DNA of 64,000 bases from Virgisporangium ochraceum (GTDB taxonomy: Bacteria; Actinomycetota; Actinomycetes; Mycobacteriales; Micromonosporaceae). Every line of letters starts with the position of its first letter. The stretch's first letter is position 1. Below the pieces are notes generated by a model. The model was not told the DNA's origin, did not search any database, and saw nothing but the letters and a program-made list of their open reading frames with translations. Made by a program: the position numbers and the translations under genes. Shown here piece by piece: positions 35,180 to 44,296 of this stretch. The stretch lies in assembly GCF_016863655.1 (NCBI RefSeq), contig NZ_BOPH01000022.1, forward strand, positions 186,001-250,000, read 5' to 3'.

Positions 35180-36477
35180 TCGGGCCACTCGTTCTCGTGT
35201 TCGGCGTGCCGGTGGTCACCCTCCTGCCGGCGAACGCCGCACGGGCGGCACCCGGCCAGAGCGACAACCTGTCGCGGTCCGCCACCGCGACGGCCTCCTA
35301 CACCTCCCCCTGGGAGGCGGTCGCCGCCGTCAACGACGGCATCGACCCGGGCATGTCGAACGACACCGTCAACCGGCGCTGGGGCACCTTGCCCAACACC
35401 GGCGAGCAGTGGGTGCTCCTCACCTGGCCGTCGGCGCAGACCCTGCGCTCGGCCGACGTGTACTTCTTCGACGACAACGGCGGCGTGCGGCTGCCGGCGT
35501 CGTGGCGGCTGCAGTACTGGACCGGGTCGGCGTACGCCGACGTGGCCGGTGCCACCGGCTTCCCGACGGCCGTCAACCGGTACAACGCGGTGAACTTCAC
35601 CCAGGTGAGCACGACGCGGCTGCGCATGGTGATGCAGAGCGGTTCTACCCCAGGTGCAGCCTCGGTGGGCCTGCTCGAGCTGCGCTCGTACTCGTCGGCG
35701 ATCGGCACCGACCCCGGCAACCCGGGTAACCCCGGCGCCTGGAACCCGCCGGCGAACCTGGTGCAGCCGCTGAACGAGGTCTGGAGCCACCAGGAGCAGA
35801 CCTACAACAACGGCAACCTGTACGGGTTCCGCAACTACGGCTGGGACCAGGTGTTCGCCAACGGCGGCTACATCAACTACTGCGTGCGCTGGGACTCTAG
35901 CGCGCCGGTGAGCGCCGCCCAACGCGACGCCGTCCACGCGGCGCTCAAGCGCCAGTTCAAGAAGTGGATGGATGTGATGGTCGGCCACGACAACTGGCCG
36001 TACACCGAGGTTCCCGTCACCATCGTCGGCTGGGCCGTCCGCGACCGCAACACTCTCCAATGGACGGACAACTCGGTCGACATCTACGTGAACAACATCC
36101 GGGAGAACGCGCCGCAGTGCGCGGAGCCCTGCGGCCGCTTCTTCAACCAGAACGGCCAGTACCCCAACTGTCCGGGTGGGCCGTCACGCCACTACGACAT
36201 GTCGTTGTGGCTGACGTCCGGCTTCGGTGGCGGTGCCGGCGGTGACTGGGGCCAGCGCGTGGGCGGCGAGTACTTCGTGACCAACGTCAACGCGTCGAAC
36301 ATGCACATCTTCCTGCACGAGGTGGGGCACACGTTCGGGCTCGACGACTTCTACGACTGGACCCCGACGGGCCAGTGCTTCCTCATGAAGGCGGGCAGCG
36401 CGTCGCAGATCACCGAGTTCGACACGTGGATGTTCCGCGACTGGTGGCGGCACCTGAAGAGCCGCTACGGCAGGTAG
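35137..36477 (+). CDS. secreted discoidin-like/metzincin-type metalloprotease-like protein
   Basis: The 446-residue frame has a hydrophobic stretch VLVFGVPVVTLLPANAARA ending like a signal peptide, then a discoidin/CBM-like domain (~45-190; SATATASYTSPWEAVAAVND, WQYW-type aromatic strands), a short PGNPGNPG linker, and a C-terminal domain with HEVGHTFGLDD (zinc-binding HExxHxxGxxD) and a terminal MWFRDWWRHL region. It would bind a surface polymer and cleave protein. The start is unsettled: the natural basic n-region of a signal peptide is missing and the frame only opens inside the previous gene, so the 5' end appears lost in a deletion. Export is doubtful in the present form. Confidence 0.75.
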   Translation: MAHDPRSRPVHEALIGPLVLVFGVPVVTLLPANAARAAPGQSDNLSRSATATASYTSPWEAVAAVNDGIDPGMSNDTVNRRWGTLPNTGEQWVLLTWPSAQTLRSADVYFFDDNGGVRLPASWRLQYWTGSAYADVAGATGFPTAVNRYNAVNFTQVSTTRLRMVMQSGSTPGAASVGLLELRSYSSAIGTDPGNPGNPGAWNPPANLVQPLNEVWSHQEQTYNNGNLYGFRNYGWDQVFANGGYINYCVRWDSSAPVSAAQRDAVHAALKRQFKKWMDVMVGHDNWPYTEVPVTIVGWAVRDRNTLQWTDNSVDIYVNNIRENAPQCAEPCGRFFNQNGQYPNCPGGPSRHYDMSLWLTSGFGGGAGGDWGQRVGGEYFVTNVNASNMHIFLHEVGHTFGLDDFYDWTPTGQCFLMKAGSASQITEFDTWMFRDWWRHLKSRYGR

Positions 36478-36478
36478 C

Positions 36479-36979
36479 TCAGAACGGGCCCCCGGCGCCG
36501 TTTCCGTACACGGGAACGGACTGCCGGGGGTCCTTGCCGAAGTTCGCCTCGTCGTAGAGGACCCAGTCGGTGACGTCGATCTGGTAGACGCGGTGGTGCG
36601 TCTCGCCGCGCTCCATGCGCCCGGGATCGATCGCGTTCGCCGTCGCCGGCCAGCGACCCGCGTAGACGCCGATCTGCTCGTCGATGCCCGTCGTGGGAAG
36701 CTCGGCCGCGTTCCCGGTGAACTGCACGCCGCGGGCGGCCGTGCTTCCCGGGTCGTCGAGCTGGATCGCGAGCACGGCACCGGCGACCCGCGGGTCCCGA
36801 CGCAGGTTCTCACAGTGCGCCCGCGACGGCCGCGAGATGAAGAAGAGCCGGTCGGGCTCGAAGCTCGATGCGAACCAGAGGTTGCACACCACGGGTGCGC
36901 CGTCGGGACCGAGCGTGGCCAGTTGCAGTGCCTTGCCGGCCCGTACCTCGCCCAGCAGCAGCGCCCGTGCGTCGACCAT
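36479..36979 (-). CDS. pyridoxamine 5'-phosphate oxidase-family protein
   Basis: The 166-residue protein has the split-barrel flavin-binding fold: KALQLATLGPDGAPVVCNLWF, DRLFFISRPSRAHCENLRRD, VAGAVLAIQ. Such proteins bind FMN, heme or F420 and act as small reductases or detoxifiers. The F420-dependent branch (FDOR) is possible but cannot be told. It abuts the convergent metalloprotease gene. Confidence 0.88.
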   Translation of the reverse strand: MVDARALLLGEVRAGKALQLATLGPDGAPVVCNLWFASSFEPDRLFFISRPSRAHCENLRRDPRVAGAVLAIQLDDPGSTAARGVQFTGNAAELPTTGIDEQIGVYAGRWPATANAIDPGRMERGETHHRVYQIDVTDWVLYDEANFGKDPRQSVPVYGNGAGGPF

Positions 36980-37056
36980 CGAAGCTCCCCTCGTTGGAGC
37001 CGCAACCTTAACGCACCGACAGTGCGCCGCGACAGCCTGTCACTCCGTCATCCAGG

Positions 37057-38475
37057 TCATACGACAGCGGCGGCCGCGACGGCGCGGGACGGCTCCCACG
37101 CGGCCGCCAGGCGCGTCACCATCTCCGTGAGTGTCGCCGGATCGGCGACGAACGGCATGCGCAGATGCGAGCGTCCGCCGCCGGCCGGGTCGAACGCCGA
37201 ACCGGGTAGCACCGCCACGCCGAGCCGCAGCGCGGCCTGCGCGTAGACGGAGGCGTCGGTGCCGGGCAGTTCCACCCACAGGGTCTGTCCACCGAGCGCC
37301 GGCGCGAAGCGCCAGTCGGGCAGGTGCGTGCGCAGCGCGGCGACCAGGTGGTCGTGCCGCTCGCGCAGCAGCCGCACCCGGTGCAGCCGCAGCGCGTCGA
37401 GGTCGGCGACCAGGTGGGCGGCGGCCAGTTGCGACAACGTGTTGCCGCCGAGGTCGGTCATGGCCCGCAGCCGGGCCAATGTGCCGACGGTCCCGGCGCC
37501 GGCGCGGACCCAGCCGACCCGCAGGCCGCCCCAGACCAGCTTGCTCAGCGACCCGACGGTCAGCACGTCGGGCGCGTGCGCGGCGACCGGCACCGGCCGC
37601 TCGTCGAAGCCGAGGTCGACGAGCACCTCGTCGTCGACCAGCGGCACCCGCAGATCGGCGGCGACGCGGGCCAGCCGCTGCCGCGCGAGACCCGGAAGCA
37701 GCGCGCCGGTCGGGTTGTGGAAGCTCGGCGTGAGGTACGCGAGGGCCGGCCGGTACCGGCGCAGCGCCGCGACGAACGCGTCGACGTCGAGGGCGTCGCC
37801 GGTGACGGGGACCGTGCGCAGCACCGCGCCGGCGTCGCGGAACAGCTCGATCGCGCCGGGGTACGTCGGGGTCTCGGTGACCACGGTGTCGCCGGGCGCC
37901 ACGAGCAGCCGGGTCAGCAACGCGAGCGCCTGCTGGGCGCCGGTGGTCACGAGGATCTGGTCGGGGGTGGTGGGAACGCCGCGGGCGGTGTACCGGTCGG
38001 CGAGCGCCGCGCGCAGCGAGGGCACGCCGGCGGGGTGGATGCCCAGGCCACCGGACAGCTCGGTCAGGGCCCTCGTGTGCGCGGCGACGAACGCCGGCGG
38101 CAGGTCGTCGGGGGCCGCGCAGGTGAGGTGCAGCACCCCGTCGTCGGGGTGGTCGAGCAGGTGCGCGAACAGCGGGTTGCGTCCCGCGTCGGAGGTTGCC
38201 GCGACCGGTTCCGCGCGCACGCGGGTCCCGCTGCCCTGGACGCGCTCCAGACGGCCCTCCTGCCGCAGGACCTCGTACGCCGCGACCACCGTGCTCCGAC
38301 CGACGGCGAGCGCCGCCGCGAGCCGCCGGTCGGGTGGCAGCAGGCAGCCGTGCGGCAGCTCGCCGGCCTCGATCAGCTGCCGGAGCCGGGCCGCGAGCAG
38401 CAGGTACAGCGGGCCGCGGCCGGCCGACCAGCGACCGGTGAGCGCCAGCAGACGGTCCATTCGAATTGGATCCAT
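37057..38475 (-). CDS. MocR-type regulator (GntR HTH + aminotransferase fold)
   Basis: The 472-residue protein has an N-terminal GntR winged helix (LYLLLAARLRQLIEAGELPHG, RSTVVAAYEVLRQEGRL) in residues ~20-90 and a fold-type I aminotransferase domain (~110-460) with TTGAQQALALLTRL, SFHNPTGALLP and a PLP-lysine motif GSLSKLVWGGLRVGW. MocR proteins use PLP as effector sensor. The ATG at 38475 is given; ATG at 38460 is an alternative, since the repeats at 38472-38500 cover the first start. It is divergent from an aminotransferase gene 63 bases away, its likely target. Confidence 0.9.
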   Translation of the reverse strand: MDPIRMDRLLALTGRWSAGRGPLYLLLAARLRQLIEAGELPHGCLLPPDRRLAAALAVGRSTVVAAYEVLRQEGRLERVQGSGTRVRAEPVAATSDAGRNPLFAHLLDHPDDGVLHLTCAAPDDLPPAFVAAHTRALTELSGGLGIHPAGVPSLRAALADRYTARGVPTTPDQILVTTGAQQALALLTRLLVAPGDTVVTETPTYPGAIELFRDAGAVLRTVPVTGDALDVDAFVAALRRYRPALAYLTPSFHNPTGALLPGLARQRLARVAADLRVPLVDDEVLVDLGFDERPVPVAAHAPDVLTVGSLSKLVWGGLRVGWVRAGAGTVGTLARLRAMTDLGGNTLSQLAAAHLVADLDALRLHRVRLLRERHDHLVAALRTHLPDWRFAPALGGQTLWVELPGTDASVYAQAALRLGVAVLPGSAFDPAGGGRSHLRMPFVADPATLTEMVTRLAAAWEPSRAVAAAAVV

Positions 38476-38500
38476 TGGCAAACCAATAAACCCCCATTGG
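38472..38500. promoter_or_regulatory. MocR operator: CCATTGG direct repeats with inverted CCAAT
   Basis: CCATTGG occurs at 38472-38478 and 38494-38500, 22 bp apart, and ATTGG-CAAA-CCAAT forms an inverted repeat at 38474-38487. Combined direct and inverted half-sites two helical turns apart are typical of MocR/PdxR operators. They lie in the divergent intergenic region. Confidence 0.65.
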
Positions 38501-38538
38501 GTCTGTCGGTCAACTCCCGGCTGGCACAGGATCGGAGG

Positions 38539-39642
38539 GTGACCAGATTCCCGCCGGCTCCGATGAGCGACCTCACCGACGTCCCGTTGCGGTTCGACCT
38601 CGGCGAGAGCACCGGTCCGCCGTTGGCCCTCGGCGACCTGATGACCGCGCCGGTGCCCGAGCGGCTCGCCGCCCTCGACGGCGGGTACCGGCCGTCGACC
38701 GGCGACCCCGACCTCCGCGCGGCGGTCGCGGCCGAGGTCGGCGTCGACCCGGAACAGGTGCTCGTCACGGCCGGCGGCGCGTCGGCGATGTTCCTCACCG
38801 CGCTCGCCCTGCCCGCCGGATCCGACGCCGTCGTGGCCACGCCGGTGTTCCCGCCCGCGCGCACGGTTCCGGCCGCGGTGGGGCTGCGGGTCGTCGACGT
38901 CGGTCTGTCCTTTGTGGACGGGTACCGCCTCGACCTGACCGCGATGGCCGACGCCCTGCGCCCTTCCACGCGCCTGGTGTCGCTGGCCTCGCCGCAGAAC
39001 CCGTCGGGGGTCCGCTTCACCGAGACCGAGGTGCGCGACCTGCTCGCGCTCGTCGACGAGCGCGCGCCCGACGCGGTGCTGCTGCTCGACGAGACCTACC
39101 GGCAGACGGTGTTCGGCGACGCGAAGATCCCGGCGTCGATGGCGGGGCTGCACCCGCGGGTGGTGACGACGTCGTCGCTGTCGAAGTCGCACGGCGCGGC
39201 CGGGCTGCGCGTCGGCTGGTTCACCAGCACCGACCCGGAACTGTTCGAGGCGGTGCGGCGGGCCAAGTTCAACACGGTGGTGTGCGGCTCGACCATCGAC
39301 GAACTGCTCGCCGTGGAGGTGCTGCGCCGGCAGGAGGAGTTCCTCGCGCCCCGCCGCGAGTTCCTCACCACCGCGCTGGACACGTTGACCCGCTGGGCCG
39401 CCGACCACCCCGTCGACCTCCTGCGCCCGGACGGTGGGGCGTTGGCGTCGATGCGGTTGCGCGTCGCTGATCCGGACCGGTTCCACGCGGCGCTCGCGCA
39501 ACGGGAGACCCGGGTGGGGCGCGGGTCCTGGTTCGGCGAAAGCGAGGACGTGGTGCGGATCGGGTTCGGACACCTGCCCCTCGCCGAGTTCGCCGAGGGG
39601 CTGAACCGGGTGGCCGACGCGCTACGGGTCGCCGGCGGGTAG
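38539..39642 (+). CDS. pyridoxal-phosphate aminotransferase, class I/II
   Basis: A GTG at 38539 (GGAGG immediately before, perhaps too close) or an ATG at 38563 starts a 367/359-residue enzyme. It shows the fold-type I pattern: EQVLVTAGGASAMFLTALAL, SLASPQNPSGVRFTE, DAVLLLDETYRQTVF and the PLP-binding SSLSKSHGAAGLRVGW. It transfers an amino group from an unidentified amino acid. The divergent MocR regulator suggests induction by its substrate or by PLP status. Its end overlaps the convergent LAL gene by 21 bp. Confidence 0.9.
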   Translation: MTRFPPAPMSDLTDVPLRFDLGESTGPPLALGDLMTAPVPERLAALDGGYRPSTGDPDLRAAVAAEVGVDPEQVLVTAGGASAMFLTALALPAGSDAVVATPVFPPARTVPAAVGLRVVDVGLSFVDGYRLDLTAMADALRPSTRLVSLASPQNPSGVRFTETEVRDLLALVDERAPDAVLLLDETYRQTVFGDAKIPASMAGLHPRVVTTSSLSKSHGAAGLRVGWFTSTDPELFEAVRRAKFNTVVCGSTIDELLAVEVLRRQEEFLAPRREFLTTALDTLTRWAADHPVDLLRPDGGALASMRLRVADPDRFHAALAQRETRVGRGSWFGESEDVVRIGFGHLPLAEFAEGLNRVADALRVAGG

Positions 39643-42372
39643 GCGGCCGGAACCGAGCAGTGAACCGAGCTCGGCGCGCGACCGGATGCCGAGCTTGCGG
39701 TAGATGCGGGCGAGGTGCGCCTCCACGGTCTTCGGGCTGATCGTCAGCTCCCCGGCCACCGCCCGGTTGGTGCGGCCGGCCGCCGCCAGCCGGGCGATCC
39801 GCAGCTCGGTCGGCGTGAGGCCGTCGCCGCCGGCGCGGCGCAGCCCGAGCCGGGACCGTTCGGCCTCCACCCGCGCCGACCAGGCCCTGGCGCCGAGCCG
39901 CTCGAAGATCTCCGCCGCCTCGGCCAGCGCCTCGCCGGCGGCGCCGGGGCGGCGGGCCCGGCGCAGCAGCCGCCCGCGCGTCAGGAGCATGCGCGCGCGG
40001 TCGAACGTCCGCGCGCCCGGCGGTGGGACGGCCCGCTCGACGGCTCCGGCGAGGTCGCCCCGCGCGGCGGCCAGCTCCGCCGCGGCCCGTCGCCAGGCCG
40101 CCTCCAGCCAGGGACGCGGGATGCGGTCGAGCCGCACCCGGACCTCGCCCAGCAACCGCTCCGCCTCGTCGAGCCGACCGGCGAGCACCAGCGCCTCCAT
40201 CCGCTCGGCCGTGGCGTCGAGCCTCCCGATCGGCTCCACGATGCCGATCGCGGCCAGGTGCCGCGCCGCCATCGCGGTGACGTCGAGCACGCAGCCGGTG
40301 TCGCCGGCCGACGCCGCCGCGAACCCGGCCACCGCCAGGTACGCCACGGCCAGCATCGGTTCGCCGGCGGTGGTCAGCTCCTCCGCCCGCTTCCGCGCCG
40401 CGGTGCCGGCCGCGACGACGTCGCCCTCGTGGGCGTCGATGAACAGCCGGTGCCGCACGCTCGGGTCGGCGGCGGCGTCGCCGAGCTGGCGGGCCGAGCG
40501 CACCGCGGCGTCGGCCCGTTCCCGCGCCGCGGCCCAGTCGTCGGCCCAGAGGGCGACCTCGGCGAGCTTCAGGAGCAGGTCCGGTTCGCTGAACAGCTCG
40601 CCGCGGGACCGGTCGCGTTCGAGGTTCGTACGGAAGCGCTGCTCCGCCTCGGCCCACCGGTCCAGGGCCAGGAACCAGATGCCGGGCACGCTGCTGTGGT
40701 CGGGGTCGCCGTCGGGGCTCTCGAGGGCGACCGCGCGGTCGAGGAGGTCGGTGCGCGGCTCGCCGCCGAGCAGGACCTCGTTGTAGAACAGGGCACACAG
40801 CGCACCGGCGAGGGGGTCCGTCGCGCCGGCGTCCTCCAGCGCGCGCACCGACTCACCGGCGTACCGGGCGGCGCTCACGAGGTCGTCGTCGGAGAACATC
40901 GCGAGCCGGAACAGGATCCGCCCGCGCAGCTGCGGGTCGTCGGCCGCGGCGTCCACGGCGTCACGCAGATGGGCGGTGCCGTCGGGCCGGCCGGTGAACC
41001 AGGACGCCGTTCCCCGCACGTACCCGGCCCGGGCGCGTAGCGCATCGGGTGGCAGGGTCGGCAGCACCCGGTCGAGCACCTCGCAGGCGGCGTCGGGATC
41101 GCCGGCGTCGAGCAGGTACTCGCCGAGCGCGACCGTCCACTCCGGACACGGCCGCGTGCCGCGGTCGACAGCCATCGACATCAGCTCGGCGGCGACGTCG
41201 GACGCGCCGCGCAGCCGCGCGTCCCGGGCCGCCTCGGCGAGCTGGGCGGCCACCCGGTCGTCCGGGCCGAGCGTCCCCAACGCCAGGTGCCGGGCCCGGG
41301 CCTCCGGTTCGGGTTCCACCTCGGCGAGCCGGCGGTGGGCCGCGCGCCGGTCGGGCGCGGTCGCGGTCTGGTGGAGCATCGACGCGGTGAGCGGGTGGTC
41401 GAAGCCGAACCGGCCGTCGGCGTGGACGGTGAGGATCCCGGCCGCCTCGGCCCGCTCCACCGCGGCGTCGGCGCCGGGGACCGCGCGGCGCAGGCGGTCC
41501 AGCCGCGGGACGGCGAGGGCGGCGGCGAGGAGCAGCACGTCGCGGTCGGCCGCCGGTACGGCGTCGAGGCCCGCGGCGATCAGCGCGGTGAGCGACTCCT
41601 CCCCGTGCGGCGCGCGGGCCAGATGCAGGGCGTAGAACGGGTTTCCGCGACTGACCGCGTGGACGCGCCGCACCACCGCCCGCGGCAGCCGGCGCCCCAA
41701 CCGCCGCCGCAGGACCTCGTGCAGGTCGCCCTCGGCGAGGCCGGTGACCCGCAGCCGTTGGCACGCACCGGATGGCAGGTGCCGGTCGAGCTGCCACGGC
41801 ATTCCGTCGGGCTCCGGTTCGAGGTGCGGATCGGGGTGCGGGGGCGTGGTTTCGGCGGCTGTGCCGGTCACCGCGCCGGGTGTGCGGCGCGCGAGCAGCA
41901 ACCGGACGCGATCACCCGGCACCCGGCGGACGACGGCCGCCAGCACGGCCGACGTCGCGGTGTCGAGCCACGGCACGTCGTCTACGACCAGCAGGACCGG
42001 GGTGCGGCCGGCGGTCAGCACGCCGATCGTCGCCAGCATGACGGCGTGCGGGTCGAGAGCGGCGGCCGGGTCCGCGCGGCGCAGCGCCACCGCGAGCGCG
42101 TGCCGTTGCGGCGGCGGCAGGCGCGCGGTGTCGGTGTCGGTGTCGGGACCGAGCAGGTCGGCCAGCCCCGCGTAGGCGAAGCGGGCCTCGTTCTCGGTCG
42201 GCCGGCTGACCCGCACGCGCCAGCCGCGCGCGGCCGCCGGTCCCATCGCGGCGTTCACGAGGGCCGACTTGCCGACGCCGGCCTCGCCCTCGACGAGCAG
42301 GACGCGGGCCGCGCCATCGAGGAAACCGGCCACAGCGGCCAGTTCGACGTCGCGACCGACGAGCTCCTGCAT
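39622..42372 (-). CDS. LuxR-family regulator with AAA ATPase domain (LAL type)
   Basis: The 916-residue protein begins with a Walker A (VEGEAGVGKSALV, near residue 27) in an AAA/STAND ATPase (~1-270), has a long TPR-like helical middle, and ends in a LuxR HTH (LTPTELRIARLAAAGRTNRAV, SPKTVEAHLARIYRKLGIRS). LAL regulators control secondary metabolite or catabolic genes. A AGGTGA Shine-Dalgarno precedes the ATG. No clear target lies beside it. Confidence 0.93.
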   Translation of the reverse strand: MQELVGRDVELAAVAGFLDGAARVLLVEGEAGVGKSALVNAAMGPAAARGWRVRVSRPTENEARFAYAGLADLLGPDTDTDTARLPPPQRHALAVALRRADPAAALDPHAVMLATIGVLTAGRTPVLLVVDDVPWLDTATSAVLAAVVRRVPGDRVRLLLARRTPGAVTGTAAETTPPHPDPHLEPEPDGMPWQLDRHLPSGACQRLRVTGLAEGDLHEVLRRRLGRRLPRAVVRRVHAVSRGNPFYALHLARAPHGEESLTALIAAGLDAVPAADRDVLLLAAALAVPRLDRLRRAVPGADAAVERAEAAGILTVHADGRFGFDHPLTASMLHQTATAPDRRAAHRRLAEVEPEPEARARHLALGTLGPDDRVAAQLAEAARDARLRGASDVAAELMSMAVDRGTRPCPEWTVALGEYLLDAGDPDAACEVLDRVLPTLPPDALRARAGYVRGTASWFTGRPDGTAHLRDAVDAAADDPQLRGRILFRLAMFSDDDLVSAARYAGESVRALEDAGATDPLAGALCALFYNEVLLGGEPRTDLLDRAVALESPDGDPDHSSVPGIWFLALDRWAEAEQRFRTNLERDRSRGELFSEPDLLLKLAEVALWADDWAAARERADAAVRSARQLGDAAADPSVRHRLFIDAHEGDVVAAGTAARKRAEELTTAGEPMLAVAYLAVAGFAAASAGDTGCVLDVTAMAARHLAAIGIVEPIGRLDATAERMEALVLAGRLDEAERLLGEVRVRLDRIPRPWLEAAWRRAAAELAAARGDLAGAVERAVPPPGARTFDRARMLLTRGRLLRRARRPGAAGEALAEAAEIFERLGARAWSARVEAERSRLGLRRAGGDGLTPTELRIARLAAAGRTNRAVAGELTISPKTVEAHLARIYRKLGIRSRAELGSLLGSGRLPAGDP

Positions 42373-42519
42373 AGGGAATCACCTGATGTCGGGTGGTCGG
42401 GGGTGCGCATACGGTAGCCCGGCGCCGCGGCCTCCAGCGGTGCGGCGCGGGACGAGCGGGCAGGATCGCGCGTCGGATATCTGTCATCCTCGCTGCGAGC
42501 GCGCCGCTGTTCGTGCCGC

Positions 42520-43872
42520 TCAGACCTCGTAGGGCTGCACCACGATGAAATGGTCGCCGAGCGCCATGAACTGCAGGGCGATGCCCTCGGCGGGGCCACC
42601 CGCGTACATCTCCCGCGAGATGCGCAGCTGCGTGCTGGCGGTCACCCGCATGCCGGCGGTCCAGGCGACGAGCGCGTTCATGTCGGCGTAGGTCGGTCCG
42701 CGCACCGGCAGGGTCACCGGCGTCCCCCGGGTCATCACGACGACGGTCCCCTGGCCACCGACCTCCAGGTGGAACATGCCGCCGCCGGGGATGGCCGGGC
42801 TCTCGATCCGCTTGATCTCGGTGTCGAGGCCCGCGTCGAAGGCGAGGACGTTGCTGGCGTTGAGGCACAGGCGCTGCCCGGTGAGGTGCAGGAGGTGGAC
42901 GTCGGCCGCGTTCTCGGCGAGGTAGACGTCACCCTGGCCCCTGCAGGTCATGAGGCGCAGCTGCTGGCCGGTCATCGCGCCCTCGAACAGCGCTCTCAAG
43001 CCGCCGGAACCCTTGTACTCGAACTTCACGTCGCCCTGGTAGGCGACCATCGACCCGCGCCGGGCGTGGCAGTCGGGGCCGAGCGTGACCCGCACGAGGT
43101 AGGGGTTCTGCCTGACCCAGCGCTGGCCGGGCTTGTCGACCTGCTGGAAGGCGGAGAGTGCGGCGAGGGCACCGGGCGGGGTACCGGCCACGGGAGCGCG
43201 CTGCCGGGCGCCGGGTCCCGGCGGCGGTGCCGATGGCGGCGCGGCGGGCGGCGGCGCGGCCGGCGGCGGGTGCGGTGCTGGCCGACCCGGAGGTGCCGCG
43301 GGCGGTTCGGGTGCCGCCGGCGCTGGTGAGTCCTCGTCCGCCTCCTGGTCGACGGTGCCGCCGAAGGAGCGGATCAGGTCGGCGAGCCCGCCCGCGAAGC
43401 CCTGCCCCACCGCCCCGAAGCGCCAGCCGTCCTTGCGGTACAGGTCTGCGACGATCACCGCGCGTTCGGCACCGAACTCGCCACCGGCGAACGCGTACCG
43501 GACGACCTCCTCGCCGTCGACCACCAGACGGACGTGCCCCGCCCGGATGCCCGCCGCCGTCCCCGCGGAACCGGTCGCGGCGCAGAACGACAACCGGGCG
43601 ATCGACGTCGGGACCTTGTCGAGCAGGACGCGGAACGAATCGGTGTCGCCCGGCCGCGGGCCGAGCTTGCGCAGCGCGCCCTCGGGCGACTCCGGCTGGT
43701 TGAAGAACACGAAGTACCGGTCGTCGGAGAGGCGACCCCCGGCGTCGAGACCGAAGCACGAGATGTCCCACTCCACGCCCGCCCCGTCGAGATGGACCCC
43801 GACGTAGAGGTCGGTGGCCGCGGTCAGCGCCGACAGCCTGCTCTTCTGCCCCTTGACGAAACGCTGCGACAC
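42520..43872 (-). CDS. TerD-AIM24 fusion protein
   Basis: The 450-residue protein starts at a GTG with GGGGAGG. Residues ~1-185 are a TerD domain (DLYVGVHLDGAG, WDISCFGLDAGGRLSDD, EVVRYAFAGGEFGAERAV, KDGWRFGAVGQGFAGGL). A Pro-rich linker (~190-240) joins it to an AIM24/DUF124 domain (~250-445; RGSMVAYQGDVKFEYKG, DVHLLHLTGQRLCLNASNVL). TerD domains bind calcium and belong to a phosphate/tellurite stress system; AIM24 domains form a beta barrel of unknown role. No other ter genes are adjacent, so the stimulus is unclear. Confidence 0.9.
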   Translation of the reverse strand: MSQRFVKGQKSRLSALTAATDLYVGVHLDGAGVEWDISCFGLDAGGRLSDDRYFVFFNQPESPEGALRKLGPRPGDTDSFRVLLDKVPTSIARLSFCAATGSAGTAAGIRAGHVRLVVDGEEVVRYAFAGGEFGAERAVIVADLYRKDGWRFGAVGQGFAGGLADLIRSFGGTVDQEADEDSPAPAAPEPPAAPPGRPAPHPPPAAPPPAAPPSAPPPGPGARQRAPVAGTPPGALAALSAFQQVDKPGQRWVRQNPYLVRVTLGPDCHARRGSMVAYQGDVKFEYKGSGGLRALFEGAMTGQQLRLMTCRGQGDVYLAENAADVHLLHLTGQRLCLNASNVLAFDAGLDTEIKRIESPAIPGGGMFHLEVGGQGTVVVMTRGTPVTLPVRGPTYADMNALVAWTAGMRVTASTQLRISREMYAGGPAEGIALQFMALGDHFIVVQPYEV

Positions 43873-43917
43873 CCGGACCTCCCCCGCGATCGTCCCCTCG
43901 GTCTCCGACCAGGGTAG

Positions 43918-43950
43918 GAGGCGCCCGCCGCACCGGGCGGCGGGCGCCTC
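43918..43950. terminator. 14-bp perfect hairpin (GC-rich terminator candidate)
   Basis: GAGGCGCCCGCCGC and its exact complement GCGGCGGGCGCCTC flank a 5-base ACCGG loop. It lies between the 3' end of the small MT0933-like gene and the TerD start, both leftward, so it probably ends the first transcript. No U-run follows, which is common in actinomycetes. Confidence 0.7.
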
Positions 43951-43960
43951 ACGGGGTCAC

Positions 43961-44010
43961 CGGCTCTACTGCTGTACCGGCGCTACCGCTGCACGGCGCT
44001 ACTGCTGCGA
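43961..44010. repeat. 17-bp tandem repeat across the end of the small gene
   Basis: Three copies of a unit like CGGCGCTACTGCTGCAC (43961, 43978, 43995) overlap the stop codon at 43999. Each copy contains a TAG on the minus strand, so loss of a copy would still leave a stop. Confidence 0.65.
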
Positions 44011-44184
44011 GGTGTCGCCCTCACCCGTGCGCTGCTGGGCGAAGTCGACGCCCTTGTCGATGTGCTCGTCGTACTTGCCACCGGTGCGCTTGTCGGCTTC
44101 CTCGCCGGCCCGGTCCAGGCCCTTGTCCACCTGCTCGTCGTGCTGGTCGGCGAAGTCCTTGGCGCGGTCCATGAAGTTACCCAC
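43999..44184 (-). CDS. small MT0933/Rv0909-like protein (annotated antitoxin family)
   Basis: A GTG at 44184 with AGAGGAG seven bases before it gives 61 residues: NFMDRAKDFADQHDEQVDKG, GEEADKRTGGKYDEHIDKG, then DFAQQRTGEG. This repeated charged-helix pattern is the MT0933-like family, named for a mycobacterial antitoxin, although no toxin gene is adjacent here. CsbD-like stress proteins look similar. A hairpin after the stop suggests a one-gene transcript. Confidence 0.8.
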   Translation of the reverse strand: MGNFMDRAKDFADQHDEQVDKGLDRAGEEADKRTGGKYDEHIDKGVDFAQQRTGEGDTSQQ

Positions 44185-44296
44185 GGTGCGCTCCTCTCGT
44201 GATCGGTGCTCCGGTTCGAGATACCCGGTTGTCACGGCGCTACTCCTGTGAGAGCAGTGCTCCCATCCCGGACGGGTGATCCGCCGGTGTTGCGTG

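Noticed and set aside
43999..44184. toxin-antitoxin pair around the MT0933-like gene
   Set aside because: No toxin-like gene is adjacent; the neighbours are TerD-AIM24 and a siderophore-interacting protein with their own promoters.
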